Program-made: the position numbers and the translations under genes
The notes under the pieces: model-generated
Told to the model about the DNA's origin: nothing
Databases searched by the model: none
What the model saw: only the letters and a program-made list of their open reading frames with translations
Shown here: positions 34,629-43,683 of the stretch, one piece after another
Layout of the letters: every line of letters begins with the position of its first letter
Position numbering within the stretch: the stretch's first letter is position 1
NCBI RefSeq assembly: GCF_030323145.1
Contig: NZ_CP100470.1
Span: 5,956,018 to 6,020,017 of the forward strand
Length of the DNA stretch: 64,000 bases
From: Mesorhizobium sp. C432A
Lineage (GTDB): Bacteria; Pseudomonadota; Alphaproteobacteria; Rhizobiales; Rhizobiaceae
Reading direction: 5' to 3'

Positions 34629-35584
34629 AGCTGCACCCGGCGGCGCTTGGTGTACCAGAGCTGTGCCGCACCTGTGAGCATGGTCAACATGAAGATGACG
34701 GCGGCGATCGCCGCGCCATAGCCGAAATTGTCCTCGATGAAGGCCTTCTGGTAGAGCCACGTGCCCAGCACCTGGCTGCTGTTGTTGGGCCCGCCTGCGG
34801 TCATCACCATGACCTCGTTGAACACCTGGAACGCGCCCGTGATGGTGACGATGATCATCAACCCCGTCATTTCCCGGGTCAGCGGAAAGGTGATGCTCCA
34901 CAGGCGGCGAAGAGGACCCGCGCCGTCGATCGTTGCGGCATCGTAGAGGTCGCGCGGGATCTTCTGGATGGCGATGGCGAACAGCAGCGTCGAATAGCCA
35001 AAACCCTGCCATTGGCTCATGGCGATGATGGCATAGATGGCGGTGTGCTCATTGCCGAGCCAAGGCATGACGAGCTGGCTCAGTCCAACACGGCTGAGCG
35101 CGGCATCCAGCAAGCCGATCTGCGGCTGGTAGATGAAATAAAACAGCAGGCCGGTCACCGTGATCGAGATTGCCGACGGCACGAAATAGACGGCGCGCCA
35201 CAGCCGGCGCCAGCTTTCGCTTTTCAGGTCCTCGATAATGGCCGCCAGCAGGAACGCGCCGAAGACCTGGAAGATGACGGAGATGAGAGCGTAGAGGCAG
35301 TTGTTCCACAGCGCCAGCAGCACGACCGGGTCATGCAGCAGCCGGTCGTAGTTGGCGAGGCCGACATTGGTGACCTCGCCGGTGTAGATGTCCTGGTCGG
35401 TGGTGCTGACGATGAAATTGTCGACGATCGGATAATAGACGAACCAGCCGATGAGGATGAGCGCGATCGCCGCCCATCGCAACGACAACAGGTTGGCGAA
35501 GCAGGCCCGCCGGCTCTTTGGCCGTTGCGGCCTGGCGACGCCGATGTCGGCGCCGCTGTCCACTGTGTCCGAGGCCCTTGCCAT
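34625..35584 (-). CDS. carbohydrate ABC transporter permease (MalF type)
   Basis: 319 aa. An N-terminal cytoplasmic tail, then about six membrane helices (IALILIGWFVYYPIVDNF is the first). The EAA loop region is DLYDAATIDGAGPLRRLWSI followed by TFPLTREM. CUT1 class. Partner of the MalG-type permease and of the binding protein at 35596, in a transcript with 4-nt to 22-nt spacings. Confidence 0.92.
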   Translation of the reverse strand: MARASDTVDSGADIGVARPQRPKSRRACFANLLSLRWAAIALILIGWFVYYPIVDNFIVSTTDQDIYTGEVTNVGLANYDRLLHDPVVLLALWNNCLYALISVIFQVFGAFLLAAIIEDLKSESWRRLWRAVYFVPSAISITVTGLLFYFIYQPQIGLLDAALSRVGLSQLVMPWLGNEHTAIYAIIAMSQWQGFGYSTLLFAIAIQKIPRDLYDAATIDGAGPLRRLWSITFPLTREMTGLMIIVTITGAFQVFNEVMVMTAGGPNNSSQVLGTWLYQKAFIEDNFGYGAAIAAVIFMLTMLTGAAQLWYTKRRRVQL

Positions 35585-35595
35585 GCTCGCCTGCT

Positions 35596-36918
35596 TTATT
35601 TGGCCGCGGATGCGGCTTTGCGCACCTCGTCCATCACTTGCTCGGGCGTCATCGAGCCGCCCGCCAGCGCCTGCAGGCTGGACAGCCAGACGGCGGCGAC
35701 GCGCGGTGGGTTGGCCGTATCCAGCCAGGGCATGAGGTATGAGGCGGCGTTGATATCCTTGAGGCCATCGACCACAGCCGCGCTCATGTTCGATTCCGAG
35801 GCGCCGCCGATGGTGGCGCTCGGCTGGCCATAGGGTGGCGCAGACAAGACCTGCGCATTTTCCTTCGAGGTCACGAACTTCATGAAATCGATCGCCAGCG
35901 GGATGTTCTTCGATGCCGCATTGATCATGTAGCCCTCCGGCGCGCCCTCGATCGACTTGGCGTCACCCTTGGCGCCGGCGGGCACCGGCAGCCGGAAGAA
36001 TCCGAAATCGGCGGGCTTTAACGCCGACTCCGGCGTGGCGGCCTGATCGAACTCGATGATTTCCTGGTAGTACATGGCCGACTGGGCGTTGGTGAAGGCC
36101 TGGAGAGCCGAGGCATAGGATGTGCCGTTGACGCCGGCGCCATCGGTGCAGCGCTCGACAAGCTGGCTGAACTGCTTGAGTGCTGCGACATAGCCTGGAT
36201 CGCTGTATTGGGCGGTGGCCGGATCGAAGTCGCGTTCCAGCGTTGCCTGCGGCACGTTGTAGGCGAGCAGCTGGCCTGCAAAGTGGATCGCCGGCCAAGC
36301 CTCCTTGTTGCCGAAGGAGATCGGTGTCACGCCGGATTTGCGGATGGCGTCGCAGCTGGTCAGCAAGTCCTCGAAAGTGGCGGGTGCCTTGAGGCTGAGC
36401 TTGGCGAAGATCTGCTTGTTGTAGCCCATGAACTTGGCATCCTGGTAAAGCGGAATGCCATAGAACTTGCCGTTGTACTGGAACGCCTTGACGGCGGCTG
36501 GAGACAGCGACTTGCCCCACTCGGTATCGGCAGCAATGACGGGCGTGAGATCAACGGCGCGATTGCCGCGCACGAAATTGCCACCCCAGCTGCCTGTCCA
36601 GGAGAAATAGATATCGGGCAGCGAGTTGGAAGCGACCAGCGTCTTGGTCTTGCCCTTCACGCTGTCGTCGCTCTCCTGGATAAGTTCGACCTTCACATCC
36701 GGATGGAGCTTCTCATAGGCCTGTGCCAGGTTGACGAAATAGGGCGACAGCTGTTGCAGCCCGAACTTGGTCAGGACCGAAAGCGTGCCGGTGTATTCCA
36801 CCTTGGCGTTTGGGTCGGCCGTGACAGCCGGCGAAGCGGCGGAACTGCCGCTTATCGACAACCCCAATGATGATACCGCGGCCACCGTGACCGCCACGAC
36901 TTGCAGCGAACGTTTCAT
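35596..36918 (-). CDS. extracellular sugar-binding protein (CUT1 ABC transporter)
   Basis: 440 aa. Signal peptide MKRSLQVVAVTVAAVSSLGLSI... cut near SAAS. Cluster-1 binding protein: LSVLTKFGLQQLSPYFVN, YEKLHPDVKVELI, DIYFSWTGSWGGNFVR and the C-terminal QALAGGSMTPEQVMDEV pattern. Supplies the two permeases. Given the Frl-like enzymes it may bind a fructosyl-amino compound or its sugar relative. It starts 28 bp after the SIS gene. Confidence 0.92.
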   Translation of the reverse strand: MKRSLQVVAVTVAAVSSLGLSISGSSAASPAVTADPNAKVEYTGTLSVLTKFGLQQLSPYFVNLAQAYEKLHPDVKVELIQESDDSVKGKTKTLVASNSLPDIYFSWTGSWGGNFVRGNRAVDLTPVIAADTEWGKSLSPAAVKAFQYNGKFYGIPLYQDAKFMGYNKQIFAKLSLKAPATFEDLLTSCDAIRKSGVTPISFGNKEAWPAIHFAGQLLAYNVPQATLERDFDPATAQYSDPGYVAALKQFSQLVERCTDGAGVNGTSYASALQAFTNAQSAMYYQEIIEFDQAATPESALKPADFGFFRLPVPAGAKGDAKSIEGAPEGYMINAASKNIPLAIDFMKFVTSKENAQVLSAPPYGQPSATIGGASESNMSAAVVDGLKDINAASYLMPWLDTANPPRVAAVWLSSLQALAGGSMTPEQVMDEVRKAASAAK

Positions 36919-36946
36919 GGATAGCTCCTTCAGAGGTAAGAGGGGA

Positions 36947-37960
36947 TCAATATTCCACGCGTTTGTAGTAGCGACGGGTGGTCAGCGGGTGGTTGCGCAG
37001 CACCTCGAGATGGGCGCTCAGCCGCTCGAGCAAGGTGGCGAGCAGAACCGGCGAGATCATGCCGCGGACCTTTGCGGAGATGCCCGGCAACTTGACCGAG
37101 GCCGCGTCCAGCGTGCGAACGCGGTCCGTGTAGCGCCTGGCGAAGTTCTCGACCCGGTCGGCCAGGGGCCGAAGGGCATCTTCGCCCTTGAACACGAAAA
37201 CGCTGACGCCCGGCTCGACCAACTCGAGCGTACCGTGGAAGAAGTCGGCGGCGTGCACCGGGCGGGTGCGAATCCACTGCATCTCTTCGAGGATGCACAT
37301 GCCGTAATAGTGTGCCTCCGGCCACACCGAGCCGGCGCCGGTGAAGATGTGATAGGTATCGTCCTTGATTGTCTGGGCCAGTTCGGCCGCCCTGTCCTCA
37401 AAGGCAGCCTTGGCGTCGGCAAGCAGATCCGGCAGCAGTTTGAGTTCGGCGACAGTGCCATCAAAATCATCATATTCGCCGCGCTCTTCCAGCAGGGCCA
37501 GGACGATCAGCAGCGTCTGCAGGTAGAAGGATTCCGACGAGGTGTCGTCTTCGGCGAAGTTCGTGAAATTGTGGTCAGCCTCCCGTGCGATTGGCGTATC
37601 CGAATGGCCGGTGAGCGAAATCGTGCGCACACCACGTTTTTTCAGAAAGGCCATGAGCTCGACGCCTTCCTTGGTCGTGCCCGACAAGGACGGGATGACC
37701 ACCACGGCCTTGCTGTCGAGACCGGCGGGCGGATCGATCACGACCTGCGCCGGATAGGCACCGCTCACCGGGAAGGTAGAACAGCGCTGCGCCAACTCGA
37801 TCGCGGGCAAGGTTAGAAGCTGCACGCCGCCGGTGCCCATGAAAAACAGCCGCTCGACGCCATCTGCCAGCAGTGTGCGCATGAGTGAGCGAACCTCACC
37901 TGCGACGGCGACGGCCCCGCTTTGGATCTTCACGAAGCGGTCCCTATCGAAGTTCAGCAT
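36947..37960 (-). CDS. frlB: SIS-domain deglycase, FrlB-like (fructosamine-6-phosphate deglycase)
   Basis: 337 aa, two SIS domains as in FrlB: VERLFFMGTGGVQLLTLPAI and VVVIPSLSGTTKEGVEL in the first half; ADFFHGTLELVEPGVSVFVF and the C-terminal TTRRYYKRVEY in the second, the latter two being the closest parallels to FrlB. FrlB splits fructosyl-amino-acid 6-phosphate into glucose 6-phosphate and the free amino acid. First gene of the operon, 81 bp from an 18-bp palindrome. Assignment to the subfamily is by pattern; the amino moiety is unknown. Confidence 0.84.
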   Translation of the reverse strand: MLNFDRDRFVKIQSGAVAVAGEVRSLMRTLLADGVERLFFMGTGGVQLLTLPAIELAQRCSTFPVSGAYPAQVVIDPPAGLDSKAVVVIPSLSGTTKEGVELMAFLKKRGVRTISLTGHSDTPIAREADHNFTNFAEDDTSSESFYLQTLLIVLALLEERGEYDDFDGTVAELKLLPDLLADAKAAFEDRAAELAQTIKDDTYHIFTGAGSVWPEAHYYGMCILEEMQWIRTRPVHAADFFHGTLELVEPGVSVFVFKGEDALRPLADRVENFARRYTDRVRTLDAASVKLPGISAKVRGMISPVLLATLLERLSAHLEVLRNHPLTTRRYYKRVEY

Positions 37961-38040
37961 GACGTTTTCCTTGTATTTCGCATGTGACAGGCCTCTAGCC
38001 CGCCTTAGGCGTCGGTGGGCCGTCTAGCTCGTTTTTCCGA

Positions 38041-38058
38041 TGTGAGATCGATCTCACA
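38041..38058. promoter_or_regulatory. LacI-type operator of the frl-like operon
   Basis: TGTGAGATCGATCTCACA is a perfect 18-bp palindrome with a CG centre, 81 bp before the SIS gene. The core GAGATCGATCTC differs from the 29250 palindromes (GAGACCGGTCTC) only at the two bases flanking the CG centre. Confidence 0.75.
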
Positions 38059-38133
38059 AGCAATAATGGGCACGCAATTTCGCCAATGGCAAGTCCTTTA
38101 GACGAAATTCTCCGAAATCGAGGGGTTTGCTCT

Positions 38134-39156
38134 TTAGCGCACAGCGCGCCGGGCAACCGATCCGCGTACGATCAAGCGGGTCTGAAATCGGGTACGGCGC
38201 GGTGCAACCTTTTTGCCGGCAAGCCGCTCCAGCAGATATCTGGCGGCGAGCGGTCCGATCTCGGAGATGGGTTGCGCCACGACCGTTATCTGCGGATCGG
38301 TGAACGTGGCGAGGTTGAAGTCATCGAAGCCAACCACCGACACATCATGCGGAATCGAGAGCCCCATTGAACGCAGGCCAAGAAGCGCGCCTTGCGTCAT
38401 GAGGCTGTCCACCGTGAACAGTGCGGTCGGGCGATTGCGCCGGCTGAACAGGCGGATCGTGGCTTCGATGGCGTGCTCGACGGTCGAGCGCGATACGCCG
38501 ATGAGCGCTTCATCGATTGCGATCCCATGCGAGTGGAGCGAGTTTTGGTAGCCAGCCAAGCGTTCCTGTGCCGTAAAGATGCGTGACTCGTCGCGCAAAA
38601 GACCGATCCGGTGGTGACCGTTGCCAACTAGATAGTCCACCGCCTCGCGTGCCCCGCCCTCGTTGTCGACGACGACGCTGTCGCATTGCAGGTCCTTTAC
38701 CACGCGGTCGATGAGCACGATCGGTGCGCCTTCGCGGGCCAGTTGCACAATATGCTGGCTGTCGGTTGCAGACGTTGGGGCAAGGATGAAGCCGCGAATG
38801 CTGAGCGAGCGAAGGCTCTCAAGCAGTTCTTTCTCCTGTTCTACATTCTCCTCGCTGCTGGCAATCAGAAGATTGTGGCGGTGCTTGCGCAGTTCCACCT
38901 CTATGTCGTGCGCGATTCGGGCGAAGAACGGATTCTGGATATCGCCGGGCACGAAGCCTATGATCGGCAATTGTCCGCTGCGCAGCGCCTGCGCGACGAG
39001 GTTGGCCCGATAGCCCAGCCTTTCGGCTGCCGCAACCACGCGGAGCGCCGTCTCGTCGCCAACGTAACCGTAGCTGTTGAGCGCACGGGCGGCCGTGGCG
39101 CGCGACACCTTAGCCGCTGCGGCAACGTCCTTTAGTGTGATTCCTTTCTGGGTCAC
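38134..39156 (-). CDS. LacI family transcriptional regulator of the frl-like operon
   Basis: 340 aa. HTH at about 6-30: LKDVAAAAKVSRATAARAL, hinge near LVAQALRSGQ. Ligand domain: IIGFVPGDIQNPFFARIAHD, IRGFILAPTSATD, and ALFTVDSLMTQGALLGLR. It lies directly upstream of the SIS-sugar ABC operon in the same orientation, with a perfect palindrome between them at 38041. Expected to repress the operon until a fructosyl-type ligand binds. AGG lies 8 nt before the ATG. Confidence 0.92.
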   Translation of the reverse strand: MTQKGITLKDVAAAAKVSRATAARALNSYGYVGDETALRVVAAAERLGYRANLVAQALRSGQLPIIGFVPGDIQNPFFARIAHDIEVELRKHRHNLLIASSEENVEQEKELLESLRSLSIRGFILAPTSATDSQHIVQLAREGAPIVLIDRVVKDLQCDSVVVDNEGGAREAVDYLVGNGHHRIGLLRDESRIFTAQERLAGYQNSLHSHGIAIDEALIGVSRSTVEHAIEATIRLFSRRNRPTALFTVDSLMTQGALLGLRSMGLSIPHDVSVVGFDDFNLATFTDPQITVVAQPISEIGPLAARYLLERLAGKKVAPRRTRFQTRLIVRGSVARRAVR

Positions 39157-39474
39157 AGGTAACCGTCCTTCTTGGATCTGAACATTGCGTCAGATCATCC
39201 TCGGCTCGTCTTGCCGGCATCGTTGTGGGGCATATCGGACGATTCTCAAACTGCGAACATAGCTTTCGCAACTCCTTGCCACCTAATCGAGACACGCGCG
39301 CTGTTTGGCTATCTGGAAATTTGATCCACGAATGCACTTACATCTTGTGCAGTCAGTTAATTGCCTCGCACTGCCAGCATACGGCAATGAGTTCACGCTA
39401 TGGTCTAGGCGCCCTCCCTGGTATCGGTCATAACACTGATGGAGACGACTAGCCTTGCGGCCAAACTCGTCCAG
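39157..39474. other. 318-bp non-coding gap
   Basis: Promoter region of the LacI gene and sequence flanking the second IS copy; less GC-rich than its neighbours. No gene or repeat recognised. Confidence 0.4.
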
Positions 39475-39483
39475 CGATTGCAG

Positions 39484-40823
39484 GTTGTGTGCGTCAAGTT
39501 CTGCAAAATGGGGCAGCCATGATGCTGGTCATGCGGCTTGGCGCAGAGCGAGCTTCTTGTGCTCGCGCAGGTCGTCCATGTTGATGTATCGGTTGGCCTC
39601 CATCCAGTTTTCATTGGTCTCGACGGCCAAGGCCCTGACCAGGCGCAGGCAGCTTTCGGTATTGGGGAAGATGCGCACGACATAGGTGCGCCGGCGGATT
39701 TCCTCGTTGAGCCGCTCCAGCATGTTGGTGGATTTGAGATGCTTGTGGTGCTGTCTCGGCAGCCTGAAGAAGGTCAGGGTTTGTTCGATGGCATCCTCGG
39801 CCCAGCCTGTCAGGCGCGGATAGCGGGCCGACCATTTGGCAAGCCATGCGGCAAGATCAGCCCTGGCCTCTGCGAGATCGCGCCGGTCGTAGAGCCAGCG
39901 CAATTCCTGCAGGCAGTCGTCGCCGTGCTTCCTCGGCAGATGATCGAGCGCGTTCCTGAGGAAGTGCACGTAGCAGCGTTGCCAGGCGGCTTCGGGGATC
40001 ACCTCGCCGGTCGCTGCCACCAGGCCGGCGTGATCGTCGGACACAACCAACTCGACGCCCTTGAGGCCGCGCGCCTTGAGGCCGACGAGGAAGTCCCTCC
40101 AGGCCGAGCGGCTCTCGCGATTGGCCATCTCCACGGCCAGGATCTGGCGCCTTCCGTCCCAGTCGATACCGACCGCGATCAGCACCGCCTGGCTCATGAC
40201 AACACCGGCTTCACGCACCTTCTCGTAGCGCGCATCGAGGATGAGGTAAGGAAACGGCTCTTGAAGGGGGCGCCTGGCAAAGGCAGCGAGGCTCTCGTCC
40301 AGCCGCTTGTTGATGGCCGAGATCGACGAGGCCGAGAAGGCATGGCCGCACAGTTCTTCCGTGATCGCCTTCACCTTGCGGGTCGACACGCCCTGCACAT
40401 ACATCTCCGCCAGTGTCGCCACCAAGGCCCGCTCGGAACGCTGGTAGCGCTCGAACAGCTCGGTGGAGAAGCGCCCGGCCCGGTCCTGCGGAACCCGCAG
40501 CTCGAGCTTGCCGACCCGCGTCACAAGGGTGCGGCCTTAATAGCCCGAGCGATAGCCAAGCCGTTCGGGCGTGCGCTCGCTCTTCGAGGCACCCAGCGCC
40601 TCGTCCATCTCGGCCTCAAGCACCTCCTGCATCACCGCACGGAGCACTTCGTGCAATCCATCCGGGTTCGAAAGCAAAATGTCTTTGACGGCAGCGCTGG
40701 CGGTCTTAACTTCAGTCTTGGTCATGGTGGCGTTCCTTCGCGGGAATCAGGTGACGTGAACAATCACCAGCCTGCCATGACCGCCCCCTCTCAGCGAATT
40801 TGCAGAACTCTCAGCACACTACC
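39484..40823 (-). mobile_element. IS256-family insertion sequence, copy 2, transposase broken
   Basis: 1340 bp, same ends as copy 1 and a 9-bp target duplication, CGATTGCAG (39475-39483 and 40824-40832). It is in the same orientation as copy 1, 22.5 kb away. Copy 2 differs from copy 1 at many third positions, so it is a diverged relative rather than a new duplicate. Confidence 0.9.
39529..40725 (-). pseudogene. IS256 family transposase with a nonsense codon
   Basis: Same 398-codon frame as copy 1, but codon 63, Tyr (TAC) in RSGYYGRTL of copy 1, is TAA at 40537-40539. The remaining 331 residues after an internal start keep all three catalytic acidic residues (LDARYEKV, SDDHAGL, NMLERLNEE) but lose the N-terminal DNA-binding part. 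Probably inactive, although copy 1 might mobilise the element in trans. Confidence 0.88.
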
Positions 40824-40832
40824 CGATTGCAG

Positions 40833-42188
40833 GCGAGCTTCCAAAAAGGTCGACCCAGACTCTCAAGGCCTGCTGCACAGAGCCACAGGCTGGGGGACTC
40901 TGAGCAAATCGGAAATCTGAGTCGCTTGCTCTGAACCGTCCGCGTCATGCTGCTGACCGGTTTTGATCCTCCGGGGCTCCGCATGGGCAATAGCGACGAA
41001 AATGCTGTCGAGCAGATCCTTGTCGCGGAGGAACTTGCCAAGCAAGGGACCTCGGCCAGTACGCAAAAACGCCCGGCACTCTTGCGATAGCCGCGGAATA
41101 TGCGGAAGGTCCGTCAGGCGGTCCGTCAAAGGCAATCTCTAAGCACCGATTGTCGCTGATCATCCTGAAAGGATTTGTTTTTATTTCAGCGCGTTACGTC
41201 AGATTGGCGTATTTTCGGCGGCGTTTGAGTGGGCCTGAATCATTCCCACTCGATTGTTTATACAGCCTATAACCCATTGAACGACTGTCAGTATTTTCCA
41301 TCACAGCAAAAAAGTCCGCCACCAGAACCGTCAAAAAATTACCCTTTTGATTTAAAGGAAAAATCGGCGCAAAAAATATTTTGAGGTTTCACCAACTATC
41401 GGGATCAATCGGACGATTTTTTGCAGTTTGTGGCGTTCGACAGCCGCGCCCAACACTTTTCGAAATTACCGTCACTGCTCCAGGTGCATTTGCGCGTTTC
41501 AAAATCAATGGCTATGGTAGGCCCGGAGGGCGAATGAAAATCGTTGATTTTGTTGAGTTCTTCGTGGGCCAAAATCTGAAAGCTTCCCGTATGCTCCCGC
41601 GACCCCGAACTGCCGACCATAGCTGACCTCGTTTTCCAAACCTTGGGAGACCAGGTCCAGAACGTCGGAAATTGGGGCCGGTTGCAGATCGGCAGCTGTG
41701 GCAACAGCCGCGCGACCAGCTGACGGTCTAGCGTCTCGATATGGCCGATGAGACTTGGGAAGTACGAACATGCGGCAGCTTGCAGGCAGTTGTAATCCGT
41801 GGAACGGATTTACGAGTTGACGCGCCGGATTAGGACGGGCTCACTTGCCTCGAAGTTCATCCTGTTGCCAACCAATTGCCATGTGGGCTCGCAGATGAAT
41901 ATGCGCCCCAGAAATAGTCAGGCTATCTGAGCAGATTGGTTGTAAGTTGCCACTGCGGTCCCTTCCCGGGGAGCATTCTCCTTTGCCTGCGCGAACCCGG
42001 ATGGCTGTTGCCAGAAACCGCACCTGAGTATCTTTATGTGCTATTTTTGCTACATTCCTTAGATTTATGGCTTGAACTCAGCGTTTTACCGGTCACTAAA
42101 TCAATAAGCGCTCACATATTTTGTAAATTTGTGAACAATCACGCTTGAGTTGTAGCGCCCGGAGATAAGGGCGCGGGGAAACGTTGGG
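40833..42188. other. 1.36-kb region without a confident gene, AT-richer than the rest
   Basis: Several frames of 70-99 codons overlap on both strands (for example 40863-41135 minus and 41381-41626 plus), none with a ribosome site plus a family-like pattern. Base composition drops well below the neighbouring genes, mainly 41160-41380 and 42040-42160. The last 100 bp probably carry the promoter of the secretion operon. It may be the scar of older insertions. Confidence 0.4.
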
Positions 42189-43646
42189 ATGGGCAAAATG
42201 AAAACAATAGTTATGCCGGCCATTGGCAAGCGCCTTGGCCTGCTGACGACGGTCGCCATATTGAGCTGTGGGAATGCTCACGCGCTCACTCTCCAGGAGG
42301 CGATGGCGGTTGCGGTGGAGTCCAACCCCGAAATTGGCCAAGCGATCGAAAACCGCGAAGCAATCGAATTCGAGCTACGCCAAGCGAAGGGACTTTATCT
42401 TCCCAGCGTCGATGTCGAGGCGTCGGCGGGGGTTCGTCGTCTCGACAATTCCTCCCGGCGTTCGCTGTCCATAGAGGATGACGCGCTCTATCCGGCGGAA
42501 GCCGATGTCGTTGTCACGCAGACGCTTTATGACAGCGGCGCAAGGCGGGCGGAACTGAACCGTCAGGCGTCGCGGGTCGACGGCGCATCGTTCCGGGTGC
42601 TGGAACGGTCTGAATTCATTGGACTGTCTGTCGTCCAGGACTATCTCGAATACATGCTGCAGGCTTCGATCGTTTCGGAAGCGAAGAAGAATCTGGGCTT
42701 TCACCAGGCAATCCTCGGCGACATCCGGCAAGGTATTGCAGGCGGCGCGTTGAACGAGGCTGATCGCCAGCAGGCCGAGGAGCGGCTGTTCGCTGCCAAG
42801 GCACGTATGCAGGAGGCGACCGAAGAACTGGAGGCTTCCAAGATACGGTTCTTCAAGACGGTCGGTAAGCCGCTGACCAACGCGTCAAGGCCAGGCGATG
42901 TCTCGAGCGCGCTGCCAAGGTCGCTCGACGACGCGCTAGGGCTGGCGCGACAGAACAATCCGCGCGTCCACATGGCCAACAGCGATATCGACGCCGCCGC
43001 CTCCCTGGTGGATGCGGCGCGGGCGAAATTCGGGCCCTCCGTCATCGCCGAAGGCCGCGCCCGCGGCGGCTATGACATCGACGGCGACGATGGCGACGCT
43101 AGCGACCTGCAGGCGCGGCTGGTGCTGCGCTGGAACCTCTATCGCGGCGGCATCGACAAAGCCAACGAGCAAGAGCAGGTCCGCCGCACCAGCGAGCAGC
43201 GCCTTGTGCTGCACCAGGTTCTGCGCGAGATCGAGGAAGCCGTCCGTACGTCATGGGATCGCCGCTTCCGGCAGGCCGATCTGGCAAAGACATTGAAGCT
43301 TCAGGCTGCCGCCAACGAAAGGCTGGTGGCGTCCTATCGCGAGCAGTTCAAGGTCGGACAGCGCTCGCTGCTCGACGTGCTCGACGCGCAGAACACGCGG
43401 TTCAACACAGCTACGCTTGCCGACACCGCATCCTACGCGTCGCTTTTCGCGCAGTACCGGCTGCTGGCGGCAACCGGGCAGTTGCTGAAGACCATGAATC
43501 TTCAGCCGGCAAAACAGGCCACCGCCTATGCCAAGGCCGAGTTCAATGCGCCTGAAACGGCCGACACCGAAACGTATGCGCGCACGCCGTCGGAGCAGAC
43601 GAACGATCTGCCTTTCGACATCCTCGCACCGGTAAGAAAGAAGTAG
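42189..43646 (+). CDS. TolC-family outer membrane channel of a type I secretion system
   Basis: 485 aa. Signal peptide ending CGNAHA, then LTLQEAMAVAVESNPEIG, the start of the first TolC repeat; paired helical and strand segments follow (YDSGARRAELNRQ, GGALNEADRQQAEERL, VGQRSLLDVLDAQN). It forms the trimeric outer-membrane duct used by the ABC exporter and adaptor encoded next (37 and 43 bp gaps). LapE-like by context. ATG 42198 is an alternative start. Confidence 0.92.
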   Translation: MGKMKTIVMPAIGKRLGLLTTVAILSCGNAHALTLQEAMAVAVESNPEIGQAIENREAIEFELRQAKGLYLPSVDVEASAGVRRLDNSSRRSLSIEDDALYPAEADVVVTQTLYDSGARRAELNRQASRVDGASFRVLERSEFIGLSVVQDYLEYMLQASIVSEAKKNLGFHQAILGDIRQGIAGGALNEADRQQAEERLFAAKARMQEATEELEASKIRFFKTVGKPLTNASRPGDVSSALPRSLDDALGLARQNNPRVHMANSDIDAAASLVDAARAKFGPSVIAEGRARGGYDIDGDDGDASDLQARLVLRWNLYRGGIDKANEQEQVRRTSEQRLVLHQVLREIEEAVRTSWDRRFRQADLAKTLKLQAAANERLVASYREQFKVGQRSLLDVLDAQNTRFNTATLADTASYASLFAQYRLLAATGQLLKTMNLQPAKQATAYAKAEFNAPETADTETYARTPSEQTNDLPFDILAPVRKK

Positions 43647-43683
43647 GAAGGTCAAGGACGAACGATAGTCCTGCGGGCTGATC

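Noticed and set aside
15638..40832. Composite transposon formed by the two IS copies
   Set aside because: Each IS has its own 9-bp target duplication; a composite insertion would show one duplication outside the pair only.
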